Assembly: GCA_025462645.1 (NCBI GenBank)
Contig: JAOAPB010000020.1
Coordinates: 1 to 47,132 of the forward strand
Direction of reading: 5' to 3'
DNA length: 47,132 bases
Source: Edaphobacter sp.
GTDB lineage: Bacteria > Acidobacteriota > Terriglobia > Terriglobales > Acidobacteriaceae
Shown: in pieces, positions 26,799-34,642 of the stretch
How positions within the stretch are numbered: position 1 is the stretch's first letter
How the letters are laid out: every line of letters begins with the position of its first letter
Position numbers and translations under genes: made by a program
The notes under the pieces: model-generated
What the model was told of the DNA's origin: nothing
The model's database searches: none
The model's input: the letters and a program-made list of their open reading frames with translations, nothing else

Positions 26799-27098
26799 TT
26801 TAAATCCCCTTCCTTCAGAGATTTGTGACGCATCCCGCAATCGCGATGTCCGTGTTGCGTTTCGCTCAATCCAGCATCCAGAATGATTTTTATAAGGACT
26901 ATCGCTCTCCTTCTTCCTCTTTTCCATACACAATTCGGGGTTGGTTGCCGAGGCTGCGTCTGCAGGCGCACGAAAGGCTGTTAAACGCCTCATAATGGGT
27001 GACAGCTATGCGTTTGTCGGCGAGAATGGTTGCCGGCAGTGAACGGCGATTCATTTTGTAACAGTTTTGTAATATCGAATGGTCATGAGGTGAAAAGT

Positions 27099-28115
27099 TT
27101 GAGTTTGACGTTGAAGCCGCAGGTGCAGGTAAGAGCGAAGATCAGTTCGGTGGGGGCATATGTTCCGCCGCGGTTGTTGACCAATGCCGACCTGGAAAAG
27201 ATGGTCGCGACGAACGATCAATGGATTACGGAGCGGACGGGCATTCGCGAACGCCACATCGTCGATAAAGGCATAGCGACAAGCGACCTCTCCGTAGAGG
27301 CGGCGAAGAGGTGCCTGGCGGCGCGTGGGGTCGAGGCGAACGAGGTTGAGGTCATCATCGTCGCGACAGTGACACCGGACATGATGTTCCCGGCGACGGC
27401 TTGCCTGGTGCAGGACAAGCTGGGGGCGAAGGGGGCCTGGGGGTTCGACCTGTCGGCTGCGTGCTCGGGCTTTCCCTATGCGCTGCAGGTTGGGGCGAAG
27501 CTCATCGAGAGCGGAATGCACAAGAAGGTACTGGTGATCGGGGCGGATGTGATGAGCTCGATCATCGACTATACGGATCGGGCGACCTGCGTGATCTTCG
27601 GCGATGGCGCGGGGGCGGTGCTGCTGGAGCCGTGTGAGGAGGGCGAGGTGGGACTGGTCGACTATTGGCATGAGATCGATGGGTCGGGCGCCTCGGCGCT
27701 GAATATGCCGGGGGGCGGGAGCCTGCATCCACCGACGGCTGAGACAGTTGCGGCCAAGATGCACTATGTGCATCAGGATGGGCAGGCGGTCTACAAGTTC
27801 GCGGTGCGCAAGATGGCGGAGGCGGCGGAGACGGTGCTGACGCGGAATGGCGTGACCGGCAAGGACCTGTCCTGCTTCATCCCGCATCAGGCGAACAAGC
27901 GCATCATTCTTTCGACTGCGGAGAGGCTTGGGATGACGGAGGAGCACGTAGTCATCAACATCGACCGGTTCGGCAATACGACGGCGGCGACCATTCCTAT
28001 GGCGATGCAGACGGCAATTGAGGAGAAGCGGCTGAAGAAGGGCGATCTCGTACTGCTGGCCAGTGTAGGGGCAGGGTTTACGGTGGGAGCTACGCTGCTA
28101 CGCTGGGAGTTCTAG
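27099..28115 (+). CDS. fabH: Beta-ketoacyl-ACP synthase III
   Basis: Condenses acetyl-CoA with malonyl-ACP to start fatty-acid synthesis. 338 residues from a TTG at 27099, chosen for its GAGGTG ribosome-binding site 6 nt upstream; the open frame extends 23 codons further without family match. Catalytic triad: Cys in [13 protein letters not shown], His in [10 protein letters not shown] and Asn in [13 protein letters not shown]. The N-terminal [12 protein letters not shown] and C-terminal [18 protein letters not shown] are canonical. It stands apart from other fab genes, downstream of the SRP RNA. Confidence 0.96.
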   Translation: MSLTLKPQVQVRAKISSVGAYVPPRLLTNADLEKMVATNDQWITERTGIRERHIVDKGIATSDLSVEAAKRCLAARGVEANEVEVIIVATVTPDMMFPATACLVQDKLGAKGAWGFDLSAACSGFPYALQVGAKLIESGMHKKVLVIGADVMSSIIDYTDRATCVIFGDGAGAVLLEPCEEGEVGLVDYWHEIDGSGASALNMPGGGSLHPPTAETVAAKMHYVHQDGQAVYKFAVRKMAEAAETVLTRNGVTGKDLSCFIPHQANKRIILSTAERLGMTEEHVVINIDRFGNTTAATIPMAMQTAIEEKRLKKGDLVLLASVGAGFTVGATLLRWEF

Positions 28116-28180
28116 AGGCGAGATATACGGAGTGGGTTAGCGAGCGGGGCGAAGAGAGAGGCATCTTTGCCCTGTTTCTT

Positions 28181-28310
28181 TTAAGGGCACTCGGGTCGCT
28201 ACGCTCCCCTCGTAAAGGCAAATACGGGGGTTCTTCGCTTCGCTCAGAATGACAGCGTAAAACAAACAACTGCAACTACAACGGCTACTGCAACGACAAG
28301 CGGCGAACTG
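28181..28310 (+). repeat. Intergenic repeat-like tract (second family, member 3)
   Basis: Contains GGCAAATACGGGGGTTCTTC, GCTTCGCTCAGAATGACAGC and a degenerate hexamer array of CAACTG type (28266-28300). The core AAATACGGGG followed by a TTCG part and ATGAC[AG]GC is shared with the tract at 23.43 kb. The interval 28116-28388 has no gene I can support. Confidence 0.5.
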
Positions 28311-28357
28311 CTTAAATTTTTTGGAGACCGGGGAACGGGTGAGATTTTTCTTTTGCG

Positions 28358-28390
28358 TATCTATCTTTTAGATATATAGCTTATAGCTAT
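28358..28390 (+). promoter_or_regulatory. Two inverted repeats over the padR start (likely operator)
   Basis: TATCTA-N5-TAGATA (28358-28374) is followed at once by ATAGCT-TAT-AGCTAT (28376-28390), the second overlapping the ATG at 28389. No Shine-Dalgarno lies upstream, so the mRNA may have a very short or no leader. PadR-type repressors commonly bind such AT-rich inverted repeats in their own promoter. Confidence 0.5.
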
Positions 28391-28961
28391 GAAAAAACAT
28401 GGAGGGACGACACCAAATGCTTTGCTTGGGCTGCTGAGTCTTGGGCCTATGTCGGGCTATGACATCCGGCAGCTGATCTCCCAGTCGATTGGGCACTTCT
28501 GGAGCGAGAGCTATGGGCAGATCTATCCGGGGTTGAAGCGGCTGGCGGCGGCGGGGCTGGTGGAGAAGAAGACAGAGCGGCAGAAGGGCAAGCCGGACCG
28601 TCACCTGTATTCGCTGACGGTTGCAGGAAGAGAGCATCTGCGGGATTGGTTGAAGCTGCCGGTTGTGTACGAGGTGCCACGAAGTGAGCTGCTGCTGAAG
28701 CTGTTCTTTGGAGGACAGGTCTCGCCAGCGATAAGCCGGGAACATGTCGAGGCTTACCTGGAGAGGCATCTTGGAGCGCTAAAGGTGTATGGAGCTATGA
28801 CAAAGGCCTTGAAGAGAGACCATGCGGACGACCCGGCTCTGCCGTACTGGCTGATGACGCTGAGCATGGGACGGCACAACAGCGCTGCCATGGTGAAGTG
28901 GTGCAGGGAGACGTTGAAGGAGTTGGAGCGATTCGAGAGTCCGAAAAAGAGGAGGCAGTGA
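28389..28961 (+). CDS. PadR-family transcriptional regulator
   Basis: 190 residues. A winged helix-turn-helix of PadR type (NALLGLLSLGPMSGYDIRQL, GQIYPGLKRLAAAGLVEKKT, HLYSLTVAGREHLRDWL) followed by the C-terminal helical Vir_act_alpha_C dimerisation domain (LFFGGQVSPAISREHVEAYL onward). Such proteins usually repress their own operon and are released by phenolics or drugs. It shares one nucleotide (TGATG) with the following membrane-protein gene, the likely regulatory target. Confidence 0.9.
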   Translation: MKKHGGTTPNALLGLLSLGPMSGYDIRQLISQSIGHFWSESYGQIYPGLKRLAAAGLVEKKTERQKGKPDRHLYSLTVAGREHLRDWLKLPVVYEVPRSELLLKLFFGGQVSPAISREHVEAYLERHLGALKVYGAMTKALKRDHADDPALPYWLMTLSMGRHNSAAMVKWCRETLKELERFESPKKRRQ

Positions 28962-29647
28962 TGCATGCATACGATCCGTTGTGGGTGAAGGTCTTTCTGG
29001 CGATTCATATTGGAGCCGGGGCGATGTCGTTTCTGCTGGCCCCGGTTGCGCTGGTTACCGCGAAGGGCTGCAAGCAGCATAAGCGCTGGGGGAAGGTCTA
29101 CCTTTGGTCGATGGGTGTAGTGGCAGCGACGGCCGTGCCGATGGCGTTCTTCTTTCCGGTGCGGTTCCTGGCGCTGGTGGCGGTGTTCAGCTTCTACTTT
29201 GCGTTCTCGGGATATCGGGTACTGCGGTTGAAGGAGCTGGCGCGGGGAGGGAGCGCTGAGCCTATCGATTGGATTGCGGCAGTCTTCACCTTTGGCACGA
29301 GCGCGCTGCTGGCGTGGCTGGGTGCGTTTCGGCCGGCTTCGATTGAGGTGATCGGGGTGGTGGGCGTTGTGTTTGGGTTTATTGGAATGAGGGTTTCGGC
29401 GGGGCAGATGATGTCGTTCGTGCGGAAGCCCAGGGAGAAGATGTTCTGGTGGTATACGCACCTGGGGAACTTTATCGGGAGCTACATCGCCGCGTGGTCT
29501 GCCTTTAGCGTGGTGACGTTGACGCGGGTGCTGGGGAATCAATGGTACGTGTGGCTGTGGCCGACGATTGTCGGAGTTCCGGCGATTGTGCTGACGACGG
29601 CCTACTACAAGCGGAGGTTTGCGCCGCGGGTGAGGGCGACTGCCTAA
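28961..29647 (+). CDS. Multi-pass membrane protein (DUF2306-like)
   Basis: 228 residues from the ATG at 28961, which overlaps the padR stop and has GGAGG upstream. About seven hydrophobic helices. The N-terminal LAIHIGAGAMSFLLAPVALV then KGCKQHKRWGKVYLWSM, with spaced His residues, resembles DUF2306 membrane proteins. Function unknown; the PadR partner suggests it responds to a small toxic or membrane-active compound. The 3' end overlaps the convergent VTT-domain gene by 4 nt. Confidence 0.7.
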   Translation: MHAYDPLWVKVFLAIHIGAGAMSFLLAPVALVTAKGCKQHKRWGKVYLWSMGVVAATAVPMAFFFPVRFLALVAVFSFYFAFSGYRVLRLKELARGGSAEPIDWIAAVFTFGTSALLAWLGAFRPASIEVIGVVGVVFGFIGMRVSAGQMMSFVRKPREKMFWWYTHLGNFIGSYIAAWSAFSVVTLTRVLGNQWYVWLWPTIVGVPAIVLTTAYYKRRFAPRVRATA

Positions 29648-30372
29648 GCTGCGGTTTTGCTATCGTCCATGATGCCGTTGGGATGAATGCGTACAGCGCG
29701 GGAGGTCTCGTAGAGCTTCCAGATGGCGATGGCGCAGCTGACGAGGATTATGGTCCAGATGGCTATGAGGATGGGAGTGGCGTACTCCGCCGAGAGGCGG
29801 TTCCAGAGGTGGAGGACGTGACGGCCGTAGTGGATACCGAGCAGAGCGGCTACCAGATGACGGATGCCGCGGCTGATGGTGAAGGTTGTCATGAACTTCT
29901 TCTTCGACATCTTGAGAGCGCCCGCGGCCAGGACGAAGGGCGAGAGAGGCATGGGCGGTGGCAGGATGGCGGGTAGAGCCACGGCCAGGATGGCGTGGTT
30001 CTCCATCCATTCGCAGACACTTTTGAAGATGCGGGGGGAGATGCGCTTCTCGATGAAGGCCATGCCTCCGGATTGGCCGACCTGATAGCTGAGGTATCCG
30101 CCGAGTGCGGAGCCCGCGGTGGAGATGAGGACGAGCAGGAGCAGGTTATCGTGCCGAGCGGCGAGCACGACGATCATGACGTCGGTGACGCCGGGAATGG
30201 GCAAGGGGACAAAAGAAGAGTCGACGATGGAGACCAGGAAGACTCCGAAGAGGCCGAAGCTGAAGAGCAGGTGGAGGAGCGCGTTGGAGTGACGGTGAGG
30301 CGCAGCGGCAATCCTTGCCACAGTTGTGGCGAGGGATTTGGCTTGAATCATGGCTGCGGCGGCGGCGCTCAT
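29644..30372 (-). CDS. VTT/DedA-type (YqaA-like) membrane protein
   Basis: About 242 residues from the ATG at 30372; an in-frame GTG at 30417 would add 15. SNARE-associated/VTT core: VDSSFVPLPIPGVTDVMIVV, LLLLVLISTAGSALGGYLSY QVG with the glycine-rich turn, and PAILPPPMPLSPFVLAAGAL. This fold occurs in DedA and YqaA proteins, which act in membrane homeostasis and, in DedA relatives, in lipid carrier or phospholipid flipping. The substrate of this copy is unknown. It carries a basic cytoplasmic tail. Confidence 0.8.
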   Translation of the reverse strand: MSAAAAAMIQAKSLATTVARIAAAPHRHSNALLHLLFSFGLFGVFLVSIVDSSFVPLPIPGVTDVMIVVLAARHDNLLLLVLISTAGSALGGYLSYQVGQSGGMAFIEKRISPRIFKSVCEWMENHAILAVALPAILPPPMPLSPFVLAAGALKMSKKKFMTTFTISRGIRHLVAALLGIHYGRHVLHLWNRLSAEYATPILIAIWTIILVSCAIAIWKLYETSRAVRIHPNGIMDDSKTAA

Positions 30373-30453
30373 AGTGGATAAGACGCGGCTGGAGGCCGGG
30401 AAGTCGCGATAAGTCACCAGATTGGTGAAAACACGTGTGTGGAGACGATAGCG

Positions 30454-31317
30454 CTAGAGGAAACGGAGGGCAGGGAGAGGGGGAAGGACATCCACCTCGG
30501 CGGCGTATTGGCGGAAGAGCTCGATGGCGTGGATGCAGGCAGGGTCCAGGGTGTAGTGGATGTTCTGGGTGAGGTAGTGGCGGATCGTTTGCGGAGAGAG
30601 GGCGATGCGGGGGGTCCATTGCTGGACTAACTGGTCGATGTGGGCGAGGCCGTGGTCGCGGGAGCTTTGCAGGTCCTGGGTGAGATCGATGGGCGATAGA
30701 TGGCAGGGGGGCAGGGCCTCGGGGCGGACGGCCCAGACGGCGGCGACCCAGGGGAGGTTTGTGCGGGTGCGCCACTCGTGAGCGAGGTCCAACCAGAGGC
30801 AAGGGCCTATGGCTCGTTCGATCTGGCTGCGGGACTCCAGTGCGAGGAGGGCAGGATCGCCGATGAGGATGGCGGCGTCGGCGTGCTCGAGCATGGCAAT
30901 GGGGTCGGCTGCGCTGGGGATGAAGGCGGGTTGATTGCCGACGAACTTGCGGAAGAGGATCTCGGCGTAGGCGAGGGAGCTGCGGGAGGCGGTGTCGGCG
31001 GCGACGGTGCGGACGGTCTCCAGCGTATGTGGATCTTTGATGATGAGCTGGATGGAGCGGACGCGGTCGAGCGAGGCGATGGTGCAGTCGGAGACGATGG
31101 CCAGATCGGGGGTGAGGGCGGCGATGGGGATGAGGCCGAGGTCGGCTCGGCCGGCCAGGAGCTCGGCGGCGCAGAGGGAGGGCTGGGTGTAGTGCAGGCT
31201 GTAACGCTGGGCGAATTTGGCGGCGAGGGGCGGGTGCTCGAAGTCCCACATGAGGGGAGCTGGGTTGAGGAAGCTGATGGCGGCTACGCGAACGTGATGG
31301 GATGGCTTCGGCAACAA
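30454..31317 (-). CDS. mqnA: Chorismate dehydratase (futalosine menaquinone pathway)
   Basis: 287 residues. MqnA dehydrates chorismate to 3-enolpyruvylbenzoate, the first step of the futalosine route to menaquinone. Periplasmic-binding-protein-like fold with VRVAAISFLNPAPLMWDFE, AAELLAGRADLGLIPIAAL, VRSIQLIIKD and HADAAILIGDPAL. The only in-frame starts are two tandem TTG codons at 31317/31314, because a TAA lies two codons upstream. Thirty-five nucleotides separate it from the divergent DUF3565 start. mqnB, mqnC and mqnD are not in the window. Confidence 0.9.
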   Translation of the reverse strand: MLPKPSHHVRVAAISFLNPAPLMWDFEHPPLAAKFAQRYSLHYTQPSLCAAELLAGRADLGLIPIAALTPDLAIVSDCTIASLDRVRSIQLIIKDPHTLETVRTVAADTASRSSLAYAEILFRKFVGNQPAFIPSAADPIAMLEHADAAILIGDPALLALESRSQIERAIGPCLWLDLAHEWRTRTNLPWVAAVWAVRPEALPPCHLSPIDLTQDLQSSRDHGLAHIDQLVQQWTPRIALSPQTIRHYLTQNIHYTLDPACIHAIELFRQYAAEVDVLPPLPALRFL

Positions 31318-31352
31318 GGATTAGTTTAGGGGATGGGCGTGTGGAGGAGCGA

Positions 31353-31577
31353 ATGCAGCGTGCGGTGATCGGCTTCTGTCAGGACGAGGAGATGCACTGG
31401 GTGGCGCGGCTGGAGTGCGGGCACGGGCAGCACGTGCGACATGATCCGCCGTGGACGGTGCGGGAGTGGGTGATGACGGAGGAGGGAAGGGCGGAGCGCA
31501 TCGGGAACTTGATGGAGTGCAAGAGGTGCGACGAGGAGATACAGCAGCCGATTTTTAGTGGATCTCACGCGCCTTGA
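31353..31577 (+). CDS. DUF3565 protein
   Basis: 74 residues from ATG 31353 with GGAGG upstream. It matches the small DUF3565 family: MQRAVIGFCQDEEMHWVARL, ECGHGQHVRHDPPW, then a C-terminal CKRCD. Spaced Cys and His residues (ECGH, CKRC) suggest a metal site. Function unknown. Divergent from mqnA. Confidence 0.8.
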   Translation: MQRAVIGFCQDEEMHWVARLECGHGQHVRHDPPWTVREWVMTEEGRAERIGNLMECKRCDEEIQQPIFSGSHAP

Positions 31578-31637
31578 TAGTAGGATTCATGGCGATAGAG
31601 GACAGCTTGTTTCCGAGAAGGGAGAGGCGCTGGCACT

Positions 31638-32426
31638 ATGGCTGAGTTGATGAGGGTTGGCCGGATCTTGTTTGCCGTTGCGATGGCGTTCTTTGGCGTT
31701 CAGTACCTCATCTTTGCAAGCCATGCCGCGGGGCCGGCGCCGGGGCCGCCGTGGACTCCTGGCTCTCCGTCCCTGGCCTGGGTTGCGGGTGTTGGCTTGC
31801 TCGCGGTGGCTGTGTGTCTCGTCACGAAGAGGCAGGGGCGGCTGGCCGCGACTTTGTTGGGAGTCGTACTGTTGCTGCGTCTACTGTTGGTGCATCTTCC
31901 GGGATTGATTGCGCGTCTGCACGATCCTGGAATGTGGACCACCGCGTTTGAGATTCTGGCGATGTGCGGAGCGGCGTTTGTCTTAGCCGGGATGCTCTCG
32001 GGAGGGTGGCCGCGTTCTCAAGGGTGGGATAGGGCTGTCGATATGATGTCCGAGGTGGGACGCCTTCTTTTTGCGATTGCGTTGGTGGTCTTCGGCGTTC
32101 AGCATTTCATGTACGCCAGCTTTGTGGCGATGCTGGTTCCGGCGTGGATTCCGGGGCATCTGTTCTGGGCCTATTTTGTGGGTGTCGCTTTTATTGCCGC
32201 TGCCGTGAGCATCGTGGCGAACAGGATCTCGCGGTTAGCGGCGATTCTGCTGGGAACGATGTTCCTGCTGTGGGTCATCCTTCTTCATGCTCCGAGAGTG
32301 GCCGCGGCCGGTCCTCACAATGGGAATGAATGGACGAGCGAGTTTGTGGCGTTGGCGATGTGCGGCGGGTCCTTTGTTCTAGCGGGTGCGCTATCGAGCG
32401 GCCCGGGAAAGCGTGGTGCTTTTTAG
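31638..32426 (+). CDS. DoxX-like membrane protein with an internal duplication
   Basis: 262 residues with about eight membrane helices. The two halves repeat: VGRILFAVAMAFFGVQYLIF against VGRLLFAIALVVFGVQHFMY, RLAATLLGVVLLLRLLLVHL against RLAAILLGTMFLLWVILLHA, and LAMCGAAFVLAGML against LAMCGGSFVLAGAL. Each half is a four-helix DoxX/DUF417-type unit. No catalytic motif. It ends 4 nt before the mannonate-dehydratase-like gene, so the two are probably co-transcribed. Confidence 0.7.
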   Translation: MAELMRVGRILFAVAMAFFGVQYLIFASHAAGPAPGPPWTPGSPSLAWVAGVGLLAVAVCLVTKRQGRLAATLLGVVLLLRLLLVHLPGLIARLHDPGMWTTAFEILAMCGAAFVLAGMLSGGWPRSQGWDRAVDMMSEVGRLLFAIALVVFGVQHFMYASFVAMLVPAWIPGHLFWAYFVGVAFIAAAVSIVANRISRLAAILLGTMFLLWVILLHAPRVAAAGPHNGNEWTSEFVALAMCGGSFVLAGALSSGPGKRGAF

Positions 32427-32430
32427 CTCT

Positions 32431-33522
32431 ATGAACCGACGTGAATTTATCTCTTCCTCCAGCATTGCAGCGATTGCGTTGGGCAATGGCGCTCAGGTCG
32501 CCACCGCCGCTACTTCTAAGACCTCGAAGCGTGCGCTGATGAAGCTGGGTTGTCAGAGCGCTCCGACGAACGACACGCACCTGAAGTATCTGGCCCGGTA
32601 TGGGGTGCGGGACATATGTGGATACCCGGAGATCGGCGATGGGCGGATCTACGCCACGGTGGATGAGCTGAGCCGGATGAAGGATCTGGCGGCGAAGAAT
32701 GGGATTGAGATCGAGTGTGTGGGGCCGCCGGTGCTTACGTCGAGCTATATCGACAAGGAGAAACACCCGGCGATCATGCTGGCGAAGAGCCCGGAGCGGG
32801 ACCGCGATATCGAGTCGATCCAGACGCTGATCAGAAACTGCGCGCAGGTGGGACTGCCTTCGATCAAGTACAACATGAGCATCCTTGGGGTGCTGCGGAC
32901 GGGCAGGGTCCCGGGGCGAGGGGACGAGACTCTCAGCCAGTGGAAGCTCTCGGAGGCGCACCCGAAGACACCGCTGACGACCGCAGGACATGTGGATGCG
33001 GATATGTTCTGGGAGAGGATTACCTACTTTCTCGACCGGATCATTCCGGTGGCGAATGAGTACAAGATTCGGATGGCTTGTCATCCTCAGGATCCTGGGG
33101 TGCCTCCGGAGGGGTATCAGGGTGTGGATCGGGTGTTGGGGACCGTAGATGGGTTGAAGAGGTTCATTGCGATTCGGGAGAGTCCTTATCACGGGCTGAA
33201 CTTCTGCCAGGGGACCGTCTCGGAGATGCTGGCCGATCCAGGGAAGGAGATATATGACGTGATCCGGTACTTCGGGTCGCGCAAGAAGATCTTCAATGTG
33301 CACTTTCGCAATATTCGCGGACATCGGAACGATTTCGTCGAGGTGTATCCGGACGAGGGCGATGTGGATATGGTGAAGGCGATTCAGGTGTATCGGGAGG
33401 TTGAGTATCCGTACATGCTGATGCCCGACCATGTGCCGGTTGCCGTGAACGATCCGAATGGCCTTCAATCGTTTGCGTTCTGTTATGGGTACATTCGAGG
33501 TTTGATTCAGTCGCTGGGGTGA
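32431..33522 (+). CDS. Tat-exported mannonate dehydratase/xylose-isomerase-like TIM barrel
   Basis: 363 residues. The N terminus MNRREFISSSSIAAIALGNG is a twin-arginine signal. The body resembles UxuA-type mannonate dehydratases: IPVANEYKIRMACHPQDPGV (metal-ligand His region), KRFIAIRESPYHGLNFCQGT, FNVHFRNI, then GDVDMVKAI and LMPDHVP. UxuA dehydrates D-mannonate to 2-keto-3-deoxygluconate in the cytoplasm, but export by Tat would put this protein in the periplasm, so a different sugar substrate is likely. The ATG at 32431 follows the DoxX-like gene by 4 nt. Confidence 0.8.
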   Translation: MNRREFISSSSIAAIALGNGAQVATAATSKTSKRALMKLGCQSAPTNDTHLKYLARYGVRDICGYPEIGDGRIYATVDELSRMKDLAAKNGIEIECVGPPVLTSSYIDKEKHPAIMLAKSPERDRDIESIQTLIRNCAQVGLPSIKYNMSILGVLRTGRVPGRGDETLSQWKLSEAHPKTPLTTAGHVDADMFWERITYFLDRIIPVANEYKIRMACHPQDPGVPPEGYQGVDRVLGTVDGLKRFIAIRESPYHGLNFCQGTVSEMLADPGKEIYDVIRYFGSRKKIFNVHFRNIRGHRNDFVEVYPDEGDVDMVKAIQVYREVEYPYMLMPDHVPVAVNDPNGLQSFAFCYGYIRGLIQSLG

Positions 33523-33548
33523 GCGCGAACGCATCCCATCAATGGGGA

Positions 33549-33571
33549 GGGCCGCATTCGATTTGCGGTCC
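33549..33571 (+). terminator. Hairpin between convergent genes
   Basis: GGGCCGCA pairs with TGCGGTCC (one G-U) around a short loop, 27 nt after the mannonate-dehydratase-like gene. No T-run follows, so termination is uncertain. Confidence 0.35.
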
Positions 33572-33617
33572 TTCGGCGGGATTGAATTCTATCTCTTAAA
33601 ACGACAGGTTCTCGGTA

Positions 33618-34208
33618 CTATCCAAACGAGGCTCTTCGGCGAATTATCTGGACAACGCCGATGAGGCCTGTGCCGAGGAGCAGGAGACTAACGGGTTCCG
33701 GAGTCAAAGCGATCTGGCCACGGATCTCTCCTCCTGGAAAGAGTGCAGTGTGAAGGTTAGAGTAGGTATTGCCGCTGTTGAGGGCGTTGATGAGTGCGGT
33801 CTCTGCGTCAGCGGCCGTGCCACCGGAGGCGGTGATGAAGGCCGCAGTATAGCTGGAGGCCAGGGTGAGGTCTACGGTATTGGTGAAGGTTCCAGAGGTG
33901 GAGCTGGGCAGGCCGGAGAAGGGAACGGCTACAGGAGCGTTGACGCCCACGGGAGCACAGCAGTGAATATGTCCTGCGGCAGGAGGACCGGTCAGGCCGG
34001 AGAAGGCTTCGTCAATAAACAGGATATCGCCGGTGAGGACGAAGGTTGCAGATCCGGTTCCTGTAGTTGGGGTGGGGGGAACTTCGTTGGCTCCGCTGAG
34101 GATTGCGGTGTAGGTGATAGAGTCTGCGTTTGCGGGTAATGTGAGGCTCAATACTGTGAGGCTCAATACAAGGATGAGGGAACTGGTCAGCAGAATTCGC
34201 TTCAGCAT
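33618..34208 (-). CDS. Exported CHRD-domain protein with PEP-CTERM anchor
   Basis: 196 residues from ATG 34208 (GGGAGAAG upstream), with a signal peptide (MLKRILLTSSLILVLSLTVL). The CHRD domain reads YTAILSGANEVPPTPTTGTG, then GHIHCCAPVGVNAPV and ALFPGGEIRGQIAL. The C terminus TPEPVSLLLLGTGLIGVVQI followed by IRRR is a PEP-CTERM sorting signal (Pro-Glu-Pro, membrane span, basic tail), processed by an exosortase in organisms that make extracellular polymer. The exosortase itself is not in the window. Confidence 0.85.
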   Translation of the reverse strand: MLKRILLTSSLILVLSLTVLSLTLPANADSITYTAILSGANEVPPTPTTGTGSATFVLTGDILFIDEAFSGLTGPPAAGHIHCCAPVGVNAPVAVPFSGLPSSTSGTFTNTVDLTLASSYTAAFITASGGTAADAETALINALNSGNTYSNLHTALFPGGEIRGQIALTPEPVSLLLLGTGLIGVVQIIRRRASFG

Positions 34209-34422
34209 AGACTTCTCCCTCCGCTTATGGCGGGAACGGATAAAGTGCAATTCCAAGGCCATCGCTCGGATTGACCTGGTACGTCTTAGCGCAGGAGTGG
34301 AGGATATCTTCGCAATGTTTTGCGGATAAAGAGAAGCATTGTTCTATGGCTGGGCTCACCCATGCTTATATTAGGTGGAGACAAATGAAGGGTGGGATAA
34401 GAGAGTGGCGCAGGAGCGTAGT

Positions 34423-34641
34423 GTGGGTGAGGTGGTGGAACAAGAGTTGGCCCGAATGGCCTGGATGGCGTTGACCTTGACTCCGGGTATGGGCCCCACG
34501 AGGATCTGGAGGGCGATGGGGAGGCTGGAGACGGCAGCCCGCTTGTTTGAGGCCTCTTTGACGGAGTTGGAAGGGTTGGGGATGCCGGCGCAGTCGGCGC
34601 AGTTCTGTTTTGAGGGGAAGGCGAACTGCCGCAGAGGATGA
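34423..34641 (+). pseudogene. dprA: N-terminal part of DprA, cut off by a frameshift
   Basis: Starts at GTG 34423 with GGAG 6 nt upstream; a weaker in-frame GTG lies at 34375. It encodes the helical N-terminal domain of DprA (ELARMAWMALTLTPGMGPTR, then LFEASLTELEGLGMP, FCFEGKA). It then runs out of frame and ends at TGA 34639-34641. The matching continuation RTAAEDEMRRVAEAGG is in the next frame, so one extra base in the G-rich stretch 34614-34622 explains the break. Confidence 0.75.
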
Positions 34642-34642
34642 G

